From positions 122,001 through 186,000 of the forward strand of contig JACVTC010000044.1 of the NCBI GenBank assembly GCA_016946835.1: DNA of 64,000 bases. The letters are read 5' to 3'. Position numbers and translations under genes: made by a program. The notes beneath the pieces are model-generated. The model ran no database searches. It was given only the letters and a program-made list of their open reading frames with translations, and was not told the DNA's origin. This document shows positions 43,690 to 54,672 of the stretch, piece after piece (the stretch's first letter is position 1; each line of letters begins with the position of its first letter). The stretch comes from Neocallimastix lanati (nom. inval.) (taxonomy: Eukaryota > Neocallimastigomycota > Neocallimastigomycetes > Neocallimastigales > Neocallimastigaceae).

Positions 43690-44105
43690 CCTTCTCAATT
43701 TTCCCTATTTATATCTGTTATATGATTTAATATACATTCTACTAATTCTTTATTTTCACTTACATATGCATAATATGATGGTGTTTTTCCATCTTCATTT
43801 ATTTTCTTAATTTACATCTGATCCATATTCTTCTAAATATTTCACTAAATATTCATTTTCACTTTCACATAAATTAAATAATAGTTTTTCACCATTTTTA
43901 TTTTCTTTATTTGCATCTGCTCCATGTTCTACAAAACATAAATCTAAATCTGTATTTCCACTTTTGCATACTTTAAAAAATGGTATTTCAACATTATTTT
44001 TTCTGTTTATATCTTCACAGAGTTCTATTAAATATTCAACTAAATCTGTATTTCCACTATCACAAGCATCAAATAAAGGTATTTAACCATTCTTATAAAT
44101 TATTC
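43690..44105 (-). pseudogene. Truncated, decayed ankyrin relic
   Basis: The reverse strand from 44100 reads IIYKNG, stop, IPLFDACDSGNTDLVEYLIE, then FFKVCKSGNTDLDLCFVEHG, then LLFNLCESENEYLVKYLEEY. Several stops and shifts follow through the last unit near 43690. Only about four or five units remain, and the N-terminal domain is gone. The 5' side meets the 52-base retroposon-like fragment at 44101-44152 exactly, as also happens at 16914. The downstream flank matches that of 37747-41164. Confidence 0.7.
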
Positions 44106-44152
44106 CTACTGTCCCTGAGGGAGGGGGGAACTAAAACCAAGGATGGTGCACA
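44101..44152 (+). repeat. 5'-truncated retroposon-like fragment
   Basis: ATTCCTACTGTCCCTGAGGG then AGGGGGGAACTAAAACCAAG and GATGGTGCACACC, followed by an AATAAATAAATAAAA-type tail. Matches the last part of 36515-36725. Confidence 0.5.
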
Positions 44153-44159
44153 CCGATAA

Positions 44160-45157
44160 TAAATAATAAATAAAAAAAAAAAAATAAAAAAAAAATTAAT
44201 TTTTTATTAAAAATATAGTTTAATTTTTTTTTTATTGAAATTCTATTTTTATTAAAAAAAAAAAAACAAAGAAACATTTTAAAGTGAGAGTTAATGACAA
44301 ATTATAATCATGTATTAAAATTATATCTATATATCAAATTATAAAATATATTTTATAAAAAAAAAATGAAAATAAATAAATAAATAAATAAAAAATAAGG
44401 AAAGCTTTGCTTTTAATTCAGAATTAACTGACGTTACTTTTTGTAAAATTAAACATGGAAATAATAAATAAAATTAATTCTTGTTTACTTCAACCCAATA
44501 ATTAAGAGAGTAAAACTAAAAAAAAAAAAAAACTCTTAATAATAATAAATTTTTTCGAATATTTCATTTCCCTAACGAATCATTTCCTTTAGTTCATGGA
44601 ACTATAAAAGAATCTCATAATTTTAATTATTATCTTGAGGTATCCATAAAATGATAGATTCTTTGAGTCTCCAATTTTGAATGAAAAAAAACACTATTTT
44701 TTCTTATAAATTTATTGTTAATAAGTTCAATAAAAGCCTTCAAATTTAAAGAAATTGAGTACACTCTATTAAAATTAAACATATATAATATTGACTTTAA
44801 ACCAAAAAAAAAAATATTATAAAGTAATCATATTAATAAAAAATTTTTAAAAGGATTTATTTTTAAAAATATTATTTTATTATTATATTATTTTTTTTAA
44901 AGATAGTAATAATAGTTATTATAAAAAAAAAACTTTAATTAGATAATAAAATAATTATTAAATATAAAATATCTTTTTTTAATTAAAAATTTAAAAGTAA
45001 AATAAAACTATTAATTATTTTTATTAAATATAATATAAATATTTAACTATATCTTTTTTTTTTTTTTTTTTTTTCTTTTCTACCTTTACTAAACTGAATA
45101 AATAAATATATAAATTAAATAAATTAAATAAATAATTTATATTATTATAAAATAATC
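44160..45157. other. Spacer downstream of the glycosyltransferase gene
   Basis: AT-rich, with slightly more complex sequence at 44400-44790 that contains a small open frame (44630-44782, listed separately). A T-run of about 20 lies at 45054-45073. No other feature recognised. Confidence 0.4.
44630..44782 (-). CDS. Small open frame of 50 codons, unknown
   Basis: ATG at 44782 to TAA at 44630. The product begins MFNFNRVYSISLNLKAFIEL and includes FHSKLETQRIYHFMDTSR at the end. Composition is more protein-like than the surrounding AT-rich sequence, and it lies on the same strand just downstream of the glycosyltransferase gene. No family recognised. It may be a relic of a longer gene or chance. 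Confidence 0.2.
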   Translation of the reverse strand: MFNFNRVYSISLNLKAFIELINNKFIRKNSVFFHSKLETQRIYHFMDTSR

Positions 45158-46329
45158 TTAATTTAAAATTTTAGCGATGATTTGTTTGAAGTAATTTTCA
45201 TCAGTAACATTTTGAATGTTAAGATTTCCTCCTCTAATTTCATTAACATATTTATATTCAATTTTTGTTCTTCTTGTGGCATTTCTTAAGAACCATTCAT
45301 ATTCAAGATCAACATGGCCAATATCAATGGCCTGATAGCCATTTTTATATAAATCATATGCTAATACCGTTGCGGTAGGTCCTAACGCAATAAGAACCAA
45401 TTTGTTTTTATCTAATTTTAAAGATTCTTCCATAATTTTATCATAGGAGTCAAATGCATTTTCACTAGGGCATATAATTCTTTGAATGGAATTTGTATTA
45501 TTAAAAAGATCATTGCCTATACCAAGTCTTGATTTCTCACCTTCAATGATGACTATATCTTTCTTTTCCCATACTTTTCTTAATTTTTTCACATATTCAG
45601 GAGTGTCATCATTGTTGATATAATCAATATAAAATCTTGAAATTCTAGTGGAGGCATAAGTTTTATTTACGTTTAATACCTTCAACAAATTATACATATT
45701 TGAATTTCTCCAATTAACAAAGAAAGTAGGATTTTTGAAATTCTTTAAAAATGAAGAGTTTAAAGAATCATCCACCCCTAATAATAAGTTTTCTTCGTCA
45801 CTAATGAAAACAGATTTTAATCTTTTCGATAATAGTTTATCACTTTTTTGAAATTTAATTTTTCTATCAAACATTATATCGAATTCCCCATCCCCAAATC
45901 TTGAAATTGATTTATTATTATTAATTATTTCATCAAGGGTTTGATCATCCGTTAAAATTTTTAAGTTATCTAATATTTCTGAAGCAGGACATTTGTCACA
46001 ATCATGTTTATATAAATTTTTATCTTTAATACATTTTTTGCAATGCCTAAACTTTTTATCATCTAATTTTTAACATTATTAATATTATGTAGTTAGAAAT
46101 AATTATAAAAAAAAATGTATATAGATATAGATATAGATATAGATATTGGTATATAGATATATAGATAGATAGATATAGATGTAGATATATAAATATAGAA
46201 TTCAAAAAAAAAAATATTTAAAAATATCAATAAATGTTATATACCTATATTCAAATTATTTTGAAATCCAAAAATTTTTATTACATTTAATAATAAAATA
46301 TAAAATAAAATATAATTTATATTTATGTT

Positions 46330-46332
<3 letters not shown>
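45158..46332 (-). CDS. GT-D fold (DUF1792-type) glycosyltransferase, two exons
   Basis: Proposed exons 46332-46245 and 46062-45158, giving 330 residues. Exon 1 encodes MNININYILFYILLLNVIKI then FGFQNNLNI, a likely signal peptide or membrane anchor. After the junction come HCKKC and CDKC (CX2C-X10-CX2C), then SISRFGDGEFDIMFDRKI, whose DGE fits the D-x-E metal-binding motif reported for GT-D enzymes. Further family hallmarks follow: KKDIVIIEGEKSRLGIGNDL, RIICPSENAF, LIALGPTATVLAYDLYKNG and AIDIGHVDLEYEW. GT-D (DUF1792) enzymes are known mainly from bacteria, where they add sugars in cell-surface or protein glycosylation. The leader suggests action in the secretory pathway (inference). An internal ATG at 45874 would lose both leader and DGE motif, so the upstream start is preferred. 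The A/T-poor, intron-bearing gene sits alone at the strand-switch axis. Horizontal transfer from a rumen bacterium is likely but untested. Confidence 0.8.
46063..46244 (-). other. Predicted spliceosomal intron (182 nt)
   Basis: On the minus strand it begins GTATATAAC, has a fungal-type branch site in TTTCTAACTAC about 30 nt before the end, and finishes AAAATTAG. Removal joins ATA-G to AT-GAT, keeping frame. In exon 2 an in-frame TAA lies just upstream of the proposed acceptor, so the frame cannot simply extend. It contains a TATAGATATAGA tandem array. Confidence 0.7.
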
Positions 46333-46367
<35 letters not shown>

Positions 46368-46855
46368 TTATTATCTATAATTAATAATTTTTAATAATAA
46401 AAATAAAAATAAAATGTAAAAAAAAAAAAAAATAAGATTTAATTTTAAATATGCTCTTATATTATACTTATATAAATGTATGGATAAATATTTTTATCTT
46501 ATTATTTTTTTTAATTTGTAAAAATTAATATATATATAAATTATTAAAAATTTATAATATAAATCATTTATATATTTAAACTTTGAATATTTTTAAATCA
46601 CTATTATTTAAATAATGAAATAAAAAAAAACTTTTTTTTATAATTGTTACTATTGATAATCTAATAATATCATTACTTGGTTAAAGTTTTTAAAATTAAA
46701 TGAAATGTAATTAAAATTTTAATTTTTTTAATATTTAATAAAATGAAATTAAAACTTTAATTATAATATTTTTAAAGTTCTCATTTATTATACACCATCA
46801 CAAAATTAAATTATCTCAAAAGTTTAACTCTTTTTATTATAATTTGTTATTGCTA

Positions 46856-46886
<31 letters not shown>

Positions 46887-47724
46887 CTAATTAAATAATA
46901 ATGCATAATGGAATAATTTGAATAATATGAATAATTTAAATTTTGGAAAATTTTAAATAATTCAAATAATAAATAATAAAAAGAATATAGATTATTTATT
47001 AATAAATAATAAAATTATAAAAGTAATAATAACAATAATCATTAATAATCATTAATAATCATTAATAATCATTAATAATCATTATATTTATAATTTATTA
47101 AAATATATTTATAAAATATTAATTTTTTTTTTTTTTTTTTTATTCATAAATAAATATAGAAATGATTTATTATTAAATTATAATATTTCTATTTAAATAT
47201 TTTTTAAAAAATATAATAAAAATTAGCATTAATATAAAATATAAAAATGTTTAAAAAAAAAAATTTATTTGTATAATACAATTATCTTTCATTTTAGGAT
47301 AAAAACTTTTTTTAATTAGAAAGCATAATGGATATTTTTATTAATTAAACATTTAGTATGAATTATTAATTTTTCTTTCTTTTTTTTTTTTTTTTTTATT
47401 ATAAAAATTTTTATTATTATTATAATTATTATTATTTATAATGAAATTTTATAAATAATTATTATTATTATGTCTTAATGTCTTTCTCTTTGTCTTACAC
47501 TCTTCTTACAAATTAATGTAATAATATTACTAATAAATAATGTAATGTATTAAATTAATGTAGTAATATTACTAATGAATAATGTAATGTATTAAATTAA
47601 TGTATTGTAATATTGTATGATACATATAATGTAGAAACAATATTAGCATTAATAATAATTTTTCCATAATAATGAATATATAAAAGAAAGAATAACTAGA
47701 ATAGTTTAAAAAAAGTTTTGTAAG
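46333..47724. other. AT-rich intergenic region upstream of the glycosyltransferase
   Basis: Starts with a T-run of about 35 (46332-46366; A-run in the 5' leader sense). Contains ATCATTAATA tandem units at 47036-47085 and a TAATGTAGTAATATTACTAA repeat pair at about 47515-47600. No gene recognised. Confidence 0.4.
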
Positions 47725-48915
47725 GAGTGTGTGTCATTTCGCAAAAGTTTAATTTCGGAAAAGTTTCATTTCGCAAAATTTTAATAAATAGATAAATAAA
47801 TAATAAAATAAATAAATAAATAAATAAATAATAAAAAAAATAAAAAAAAAATTATAAAATATAAAATATAAAATAAAAAAAAATAAAAAATAAAAAAATA
47901 AAAAAATAAAAAAATAAAAAAATATAAAATATAAAATATAAAATATAAAATATAAAATATAGAAATATAAAATATGAAATAAAAAATATAAAATATAAAA
48001 TATAAAATATAAAATATTAAAATATAAAATATAAAATATAAAAATATAAAAATATAAAATATAAATTATAAATTATAAAATATAAAAATATAAAAATATA
48101 AAATATAAAATAAAAAAAAAAATAATAAAAAATAAAAAAAAAATAATAAAAAAAAATATAAAATGAAAAAATAAAAATATAAAATAAAAAATAAAAAAAA
48201 TATAAAATAAAAAATAAAAAATAAAAAAAAATAGATACCACTTAAAATCATCCTAACTTTGTGCTACTTTTAACTCCGTTTTTTATGATGTCTTCATCTT
48301 TTTTTTTTTTTTTTTTTTTTTACTGAATTATTTATAAATATTTCTTTTATTAAAAAATTTATTAGTAATTTACGATTTTTTTAAAATACTGCGCAAGGAC
48401 TTATAAGGTGTAAAATGATCAATTAAATTATTTAGATATTATTTTTTAATCTTTATAATAATTATTTTTTAATTATTTTTAATTTTAATAGTTATATTTT
48501 AAATTATTAATACTTATTTATATATATATAAAATTATTATTAATCATATATTATAGAACATTTAAAATGTATGATAAAATATTTTATTTTTTTAAAGCTT
48601 TAATTCTAATAAATATTTATTATTATATAATGTATATTTATTATATATGTATATAAATATTTTTTTTAAAAAAATTTAATTTTAAATTTATTTATTTATT
48701 TATTATAGTTTTATTTATTTATTTTTATTTATTTAGTTATTAATTTAAATTATATATATTATTTATTTGTTTTATTATTAATTTATTTATTTATTAACTT
48801 TATAAAAAATTTTTGAGAATGAAACTTTTCCGAAATGAAATTTTGCGAAATGAAACTTTTTATGTAGATTTTCCGAAATGAAACTTTCCGAAATGAAATT
48901 TTTCGAAATGCACCT
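47725..48915 (-). mobile_element. Foldback/MITE-like element, copy C (reverse orientation)
   Basis: The left end is GAGTGTGTGTCATTTCGCAA followed by repeated TTTCATTTCG units. The right end, read in reverse complement, is GCATTTCGAAAAATTTC and further TTTCATTTCGGAAAAG-type units, so the termini are inverted repeats built from a short iterated motif. The interior matches copies A and B in reverse complement (CTTCATC run, ACTGCGCAAGGAC, TGATCAATTAAATTATTTAG). An expanded (ATAAAAT)-like array (47840-48230) makes it about 1.19 kb instead of 0.75 kb. No transposase frame; the low-complexity frames within are artefacts. Confidence 0.7.
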
Positions 48916-49873
48916 CCCCCTTTTGCAAGGCTTTATTTTCAATGTAAACATATTAAAGGCTTCTTGTATTTATATATTTGAATTGAATTAAAAGATGGGA
49001 AGTATAATTAATTTGTTTTTATTGTGAAGTATTAAAAAAAAAAAAAAAGTATTAAATATATAAATTTAAATCTTTTATCATAGAAGCAAACACGTGTATA
49101 ATTCATTAATTTATGTATATAATTATAAATTTATGAAATCATAAAATAATAGTTTGAAGAATAATTATAAAAGAATTTAAATTATTAATTAAAAAAAAAA
49201 AAAAAGGGCGTAACTAATAATTAAAAAAATTAAAAAAATTTAAATAATTGATGAAATAAATATAAATATATTATAATATACCGAATAAATAAATATTAAT
49301 ATATTATTATATATTATTAAATATAAATTATTTATATTTAAGGTGTCAAATAAAATTTAAGAATTTTTTTTTTTAGAAAAGATAATGGATCAATGAACTG
49401 AGAATAGTATATTATTTTATTATATACTTTTATTATTTGAAGAGAGAATAGAATAATTTCATTATAAATTCTATTATCCTTTTTTTTTAATATTTCCAGT
49501 TAACATTTTTATATATATATATTTTTTATCTTGATGATATCATTTTTATTATTATATTTATGTTAATATCATTTTTATATTATATTTTATTTTTATTTTT
49601 TTTTAAAAAGCAATTTTCAATAATTTTTTTTTTTTTTTAAAAGTTCATAAAGTGAATTTAGATATGATTTTCTTTGAAATGCTTTGATTATTTATTTTTC
49701 ATTTTTTATTTCAATATTTTATATTAGTATAAAATGGTATATATTTAAATTATTAAATTACTTAATTATATTTTATTTTATATTTTATTTTTATATAAAT
49801 AATTAAGTTTTTATTTTATTTTATATTTATTTATTTCAAATATAAATATATGTATTAGTATAAATATTATCTT

Positions 49874-49905
<32 letters not shown>

Positions 49906-50143
49906 TTTTTTTGTATTAATTTATTTTAGTTAAATTAAATTACAATATAAATATAAAGATATTCCTTTTTTTATTTTATTTTTTTTTTTTTTTAATAAAA
50001 TTAAAAAATATAATTATATATTTTTTAAATACATAGTAGATTTTATAATCATTATTTATATTAATTTATATTAACTTGTATATAAAAAAAAATTAATTTT
50101 CAAATAGAAACTAATAGAAAAATAAATAATAAATACAATTAAT
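48916..50143. other. AT-rich spacer and 5' flank of a plus-strand ankyrin locus
   Basis: No gene. A CCTCCCCCTTTTGCAAGG patch follows the foldback element. 49950-50000 has ATAAATATAAAGATATTCCT then T-runs, the reverse-complement form of the upstream module beside minus-strand members. Confidence 0.45.
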
Positions 50144-51402
50144 AAGAATAATCGTGTAAAGAAGAGAGATAAAATATCTGATGGATATAATGATAATGGA
50201 CATAGGTCTAAAAAGTTAAATACTTTAACAAATAATCAAGAAAATGATAAATATATTACTTCTTCTGAAATAAAAGAATTAATAAAGAATTCAAATAGGA
50301 AGGAATTAAAAAAATTTTTTAATATTTCAAAATTTTATGATAATGAATTTATTAAATGTTAACTTCTTCTTTATAAAAATAAAACTCCTATTAAGAATTT
50401 AAATTATGAAATTTCTAAAGATAAATATAAAATTATATTAAAATATAAAAAAAAAAATAAATTTTATAATTAAAATTTTTTATATAATCAAAAATGGGAA
50501 TAAAAATTTATTAAAATATTTAGTAGAACATAGAGTGGATATAAATAAAGTAGTTTATAAAAATGGTAATATGGCTTTATATGATGGATGTGAAAGTGGA
50601 AATAAAGATTTGGTGAAATACTTTGTAGAACATGGAGCAGGTATAAATCAAGAAAATAAATGGAATGGTGATACACCATTATTCATGGCATGTGAAAGTG
50701 GAAATAAAGATTTAGTAGAATATTTAATTGTAAAATATGGAGTAAATATAAATCAAGAATTTATATATGGTGAAACACCATTATTTAATGCATTCAATAG
50801 TGGAAAAAAAGATTTAGTAGAATACTTAGTAAAACATGGAGCAGATATAAATAAACGAAATAAATATGGTAATATTCCTTTATTTAATGCATGTTGTAGT
50901 GGATATAAAGATTTAGTAGAATATTTTGTAGCAGAGTATGGAGTAGATATAATTAGAGAAAATGAAGATGATGAAACACTTTTATTTAATGCATGTGAAA
51001 GTGGAAATAAAGATTTAATGAAATACTTATTAGAAAATGGAGCAGATATAAATAAAAAAGATATTTGGTTATACACCATTATTTAATACATGTAAAAGTG
51101 GAAATAAAGATTTAGTCAAATATGGAATAGATATAAATAAAGAAGATAAATATGGAGAAACCCCATTATTTGATGCATGTGTTAGTGGAAATGAAGATTT
51201 AGTCGAATACTTAGTAGAACATGGAGTAGATATAAATAAAGAAAATGTAGATGGTGAAACACCGTTATTTTATGCATGTAAAAGCGGAAATAAGGAATTA
51301 GTAAAATGTTTAGTCCATCATGGAGCAGATATAAATAAAAAAAATAAAGATGATGAAACACCATTTTCTATGGAAGATAAATTTAGAAATATATTAACTT
51401 AA
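50144..51402 (+). pseudogene. Ankyrin-family pseudogene, start lost
   Basis: The frame from 50144 reads KNNRVKKRDKISDGYNDNGH: the family ATG has become AAG. The N-terminal domain follows ([22 protein letters not shown]), then a TAA where paralogs have TTA. It continues [20 protein letters not shown] and breaks in an A-run near 50450. A clean array frame spans 50490-51086 (VVYKNGNMALYDGCESGNKD onward, about six units). A final frame change near 51068 leads to three more units ending DKFRNILT at 51402. Start loss, nonsense and frameshifts together mark it as dead. It could still serve as a donor of ankyrin units. Confidence 0.8.
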
Positions 51403-51464
51403 AAGTTTATTAAAAATATATGGACTAAATATATATATATATAAAAGGTAAAACATTATATATT

Positions 51465-51860
51465 TAAGGTCAGTGAATGTATTAAAAAAAAATTATAATA
51501 TTTAATAAAATATGATGAATATATAAATAAAAAAATTAATATGGAATGAAATTTTTAAATTATACAAATATAATAATACCTTTTGTTAAAAATAATAATT
51601 AGTATACTATAAATAATTGTTAGAAATATAAATATAAAGTTTTATTATTATATTAAGGAGTAATATTATATATTTAATATATCAGTGTTAGGTATATTAC
51701 CAATAATAATAATAAGCCACATATCATAATAACTATAAATACCATAAAAATGTATAATATGAAATTAGATACGGTTTTTGTTACATTTTTTATTTAATAA
51801 AAGATTTTGATTTTTAATACCTTTTTATATAGTAATTGATTATTAAAATAATAATTTAAT
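51465..51860 (+). repeat. Conserved family 3' relic downstream of stop
   Basis: Sequence related to GTCTGTGAAAGTACTAAAAA, then ATTTAATAAAACATGAT and TATGGAATAAAACCATTAAA, occurs after this and every other plus-strand member (54360, 56995, 60180-60310, 61005). It decodes, out of frame, as a last ankyrin unit (CESxKKELIEYLIKHD) and a tail YGIKPLNYTxIIK. It ends with a T/A-rich motif TTTTTATATAGTAATTGATT. Confidence 0.55.
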
Positions 51861-52726
51861 TAATTTATAAATGTATATAAAAAAAAAAAAATAATAAAAT
51901 AAAATAAAATAAACTTTTTATATATATACATATTTTTATTTTTATAAATATATCTTATTATATTTTTATTTATTAAATAAATTTTAAAATATTTTTAAAA
52001 TAAAAAAATAAAAATTAAAATAAATAAAAATTAAAATAAATAATAATTAAAATAAATAATTAAATAAGAAAAACTTTTGAAGTTTGTTAAAATAGTTTAT
52101 TTTTTTTTTTTATTTAAATAAAATTGATTTTAATTTTTACTTTTTGAAAGATATAAATATAAATTTTAAAAAGTTAAATTTTATTTTTATATAAAATTTT
52201 TTTTTTCTTGTTATTAATATTAATAATTTTAATATTTTTATTATAAGATAATTATAAAAATATAAAATAAATATTAATATAAATATAAATATAAATATAA
52301 ATATAAATATAAATATAAATATAAATATTAATATAAATATAAATATAAATATAAATATATAAATTAATATAAATATAAATATAAATATATATATATATAA
52401 TTATTATAAATTTATTTTGGGCATAGCTTGGAATGTCCCTTTATAAATAAAAATATATATAATTATTATAAATATAGCTTGGAATGTCACTTTTAAATTA
52501 TATTCTATTTATTTATTTTTTTTTTTTTTTTATTTCATTTTATTTTATTTTTATATTTATTTTATAAAATTAAAAATTACAGTTATATATCTATTAAATA
52601 AATAAGAGATTTTTTAAATATTATTTTTATTTATTTATATTTAAATTTATATTTATAGATATTTAGTGAAAATAAAAAAATTAATTTTTGAAAGGAATAT
52701 AATAAAAAAAAAAAAAAAAGATAAAC
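51861..52726. other. Spacer and 5' flank of the next ankyrin gene
   Basis: 52265-52400 is an (ATAAAT)n array. 52411-52440 has TTTTGGGCATAGCTTGGAAT followed by GTCCC, partly duplicated at 52465-52490. This motif resembles those upstream of 57725 and 61640. No gene. Confidence 0.5.
52416..52440 (+). promoter_or_regulatory. Conserved GGGCAT...ATGTCC motif (putative)
   Basis: An inverted pair of half-sites (GGGCAT and ATGTCC) about 290 bases upstream of the ATG at 52727. Related pairs lie upstream of other family members. May be a binding site or merely inherited flank. Confidence 0.3.
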
Positions 52727-53980
52727 ATGGTATCAATTTCAAATAATACAAATAACAGTGTAAAAAAAAGATCTAAAAGATACAATGATAAAGGACATAC
52801 ATTTAAAAGGTTAAAAACTATAACAAATAATAAAGAAAATGATAAATATATAACTTCTTCTGAAATAAAAGAACTAATAAAGAACTTAAGATTGACTGCA
52901 TTGGAATATATTTTTGATATTTCAAAATTTTATGATAATGAATTAATTAAATGGTTACTACTTCTTTATAAAAATAAAACTTTTATTTCCATCATGGATT
53001 TAAATAAAGTAATTTCTAAAGACAAATATAAAATTAAATTCGAATATAATAAAAGGGTTTTTCACGTTTCTAGATATAAATGTAAAATCGAAAATGTGAA
53101 TAAATATTTAATAAAATTTTTAATAGAACATGGAGTGAATATAAATAAAATAGTTTATAAGAATGATGAAAGAGTTTTATTTGATGCATGTAAAAATGGA
53201 AATAAGAATTTAGTCAAATACTTAGTAGAACATGGAGCAGATATAAATGAAGAAAATAATTATGATGAAAACCCATCATTTTATATACGCTCTAATGGAA
53301 TTAAAGGTTTAGTAGAATATTTAGTAGAACATGGAACAGAAATAAATGAAGAAAAATGGCAAGGTGAAACACCAATATTTTATGCATGTAAATCTGGAAA
53401 TAAAGATTTAGTAGAATATTTAGTAGAACACAGAGCAAATATAAATCATGAAAATAAATATGGTGAAACACCAATATTTAATGCATGTAAATCTGGAAAT
53501 AAAGATTTAGTAGAATATTTAGTGGAACATGGAGTAGATATTAATTATAAAACATGGTATGATGTAACACCTTTATTTAAGGCTTGTGAAAATGGAAATA
53601 AAGATTTAGTAGAATATTTAGTTGAACATGGAGCAGAAATAAATCAAGAAAAATGGAAAGGTCAAACACCAATATTTAATGCCTGTAAATCTGGAAATAA
53701 AGATTTAGTAGAATATTTAGTAGAACATGGAGCAGATATAAATAAAAAAGATGAACGGGATGGTGATACACCATTATTCATGGCATGTGAAAGTGGAAAT
53801 AAAGAATTAGTAGAATATTTAGTAGAACATGGAGCAGAAATAAATCAAGAAATATTGAATGGTGAAACACCTTTATTTAATGCATGTAAATCTGGAAATA
53901 AAGATTTAGTAGAATATTTAGTAGAACATGGAGCAGATATAAATAAAGAAAATGAATATTGTGAAACACCATTATTTTAA
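52727..53980 (+). CDS. Ankyrin-repeat protein (417 aa), shortened by a nonsense codon
   Basis: The family ATG (in MNNR) has mutated to ACA, and an in-frame ATG 7 codons upstream gives MVSISNNTNNSVKKRSKRYN. The N-terminal domain follows ([57 protein letters not shown]) and reaches the array without a break (SRYKCKIENVNKYLIKFLIE). About nine units follow. The frame stops at TAA 53978-53980, where paralogs have AAA in [11 protein letters not shown]. The same frame stays open for another 103 codons to 54292. The truncated product keeps complete repeats and could fold. No CTD-like heptads. Confidence 0.8.
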   Translation: MVSISNNTNNSVKKRSKRYNDKGHTFKRLKTITNNKENDKYITSSEIKELIKNLRLTALEYIFDISKFYDNELIKWLLLLYKNKTFISIMDLNKVISKDKYKIKFEYNKRVFHVSRYKCKIENVNKYLIKFLIEHGVNINKIVYKNDERVLFDACKNGNKNLVKYLVEHGADINEENNYDENPSFYIRSNGIKGLVEYLVEHGTEINEEKWQGETPIFYACKSGNKDLVEYLVEHRANINHENKYGETPIFNACKSGNKDLVEYLVEHGVDINYKTWYDVTPLFKACENGNKDLVEYLVEHGAEINQEKWKGQTPIFNACKSGNKDLVEYLVEHGADINKKDERDGDTPLFMACESGNKELVEYLVEHGAEINQEILNGETPLFNACKSGNKDLVEYLVEHGADINKENEYCETPLF

Positions 53981-54292
53981 GCAATTGAAAGTGGAAATAA
54001 AAAATTAGTAAAATACTTAGTAAAACGAAAAGTAGATATAAATAAAGAAAATAAATATTGTGAAACACCATTATTTAAAGCAATTGAAAGTGGAAATAAA
54101 AAATTAGTAAAATACTTAGTAAAACGAAAAGTAGATATAAATAAAGAAAATATAAATGGTGAAACACCTTTATATTTTGCACGTAAAAAAGGAAATAAAA
54201 AATTAATAAAATATTTAGTAGATCATGGAGCAAATATAAATAATGAAAATAAATTTGATGAAACAGCAATTTCTAAGGCAGATAAAAATTAG
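53981..54292 (+). pseudogene. Cut-off C-terminal ankyrin units of the preceding gene
   Basis: In frame with 52727-53980: [20 protein letters not shown] occurs twice in almost exact 99-bp duplicates (53981-54079 and 54080-54166), then LYFARKKGNKKLIKYLVDHG and ISKADKN before TAG. One unit is nearly identical to one on the minus strand at 22681-22773. Confidence 0.75.
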
Positions 54293-54633
54293 AAATATAT
54301 ATATACTTTAAATATGTATGTAATATATATTGATCTAATAGCTAAAACACAATATAATTAAGGTCTGTGAAAGTACTAAAAAATAAAAATTTTAATATTT
54401 AATAAAACATGATACATATATAATTAAAAAAAAATGAATATAGAATAAAACCATTAAATTATTCATGAATAATAAAAACTATCTATATATTTAATTATTG
54501 ATTATTAAAATAAAAATTTAATTAATTTAGAAATGTGTAAAATTAAAAAAAAAAAAATATATAAATTTTTTTTCTATACAAATAAAAAATTATTATTTAA
54601 TTTTTTTATTTAATAAATAAACTTTAAAATTAA

Positions 54634-54672
<39 letters not shown>

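Noticed and set aside
48017-48251. Minus-strand frames rich in F, Y and I
   Set aside because: They are translations of an expanded ATAAAAT-like array within the foldback element.
53978-53980. Reassigned TAA codon (nonstandard genetic code)
   Set aside because: The intact genes of 1870, 1072 and over 674 codons use normal stops and contain no internal TAA. Internal stops occur only in otherwise decaying copies.
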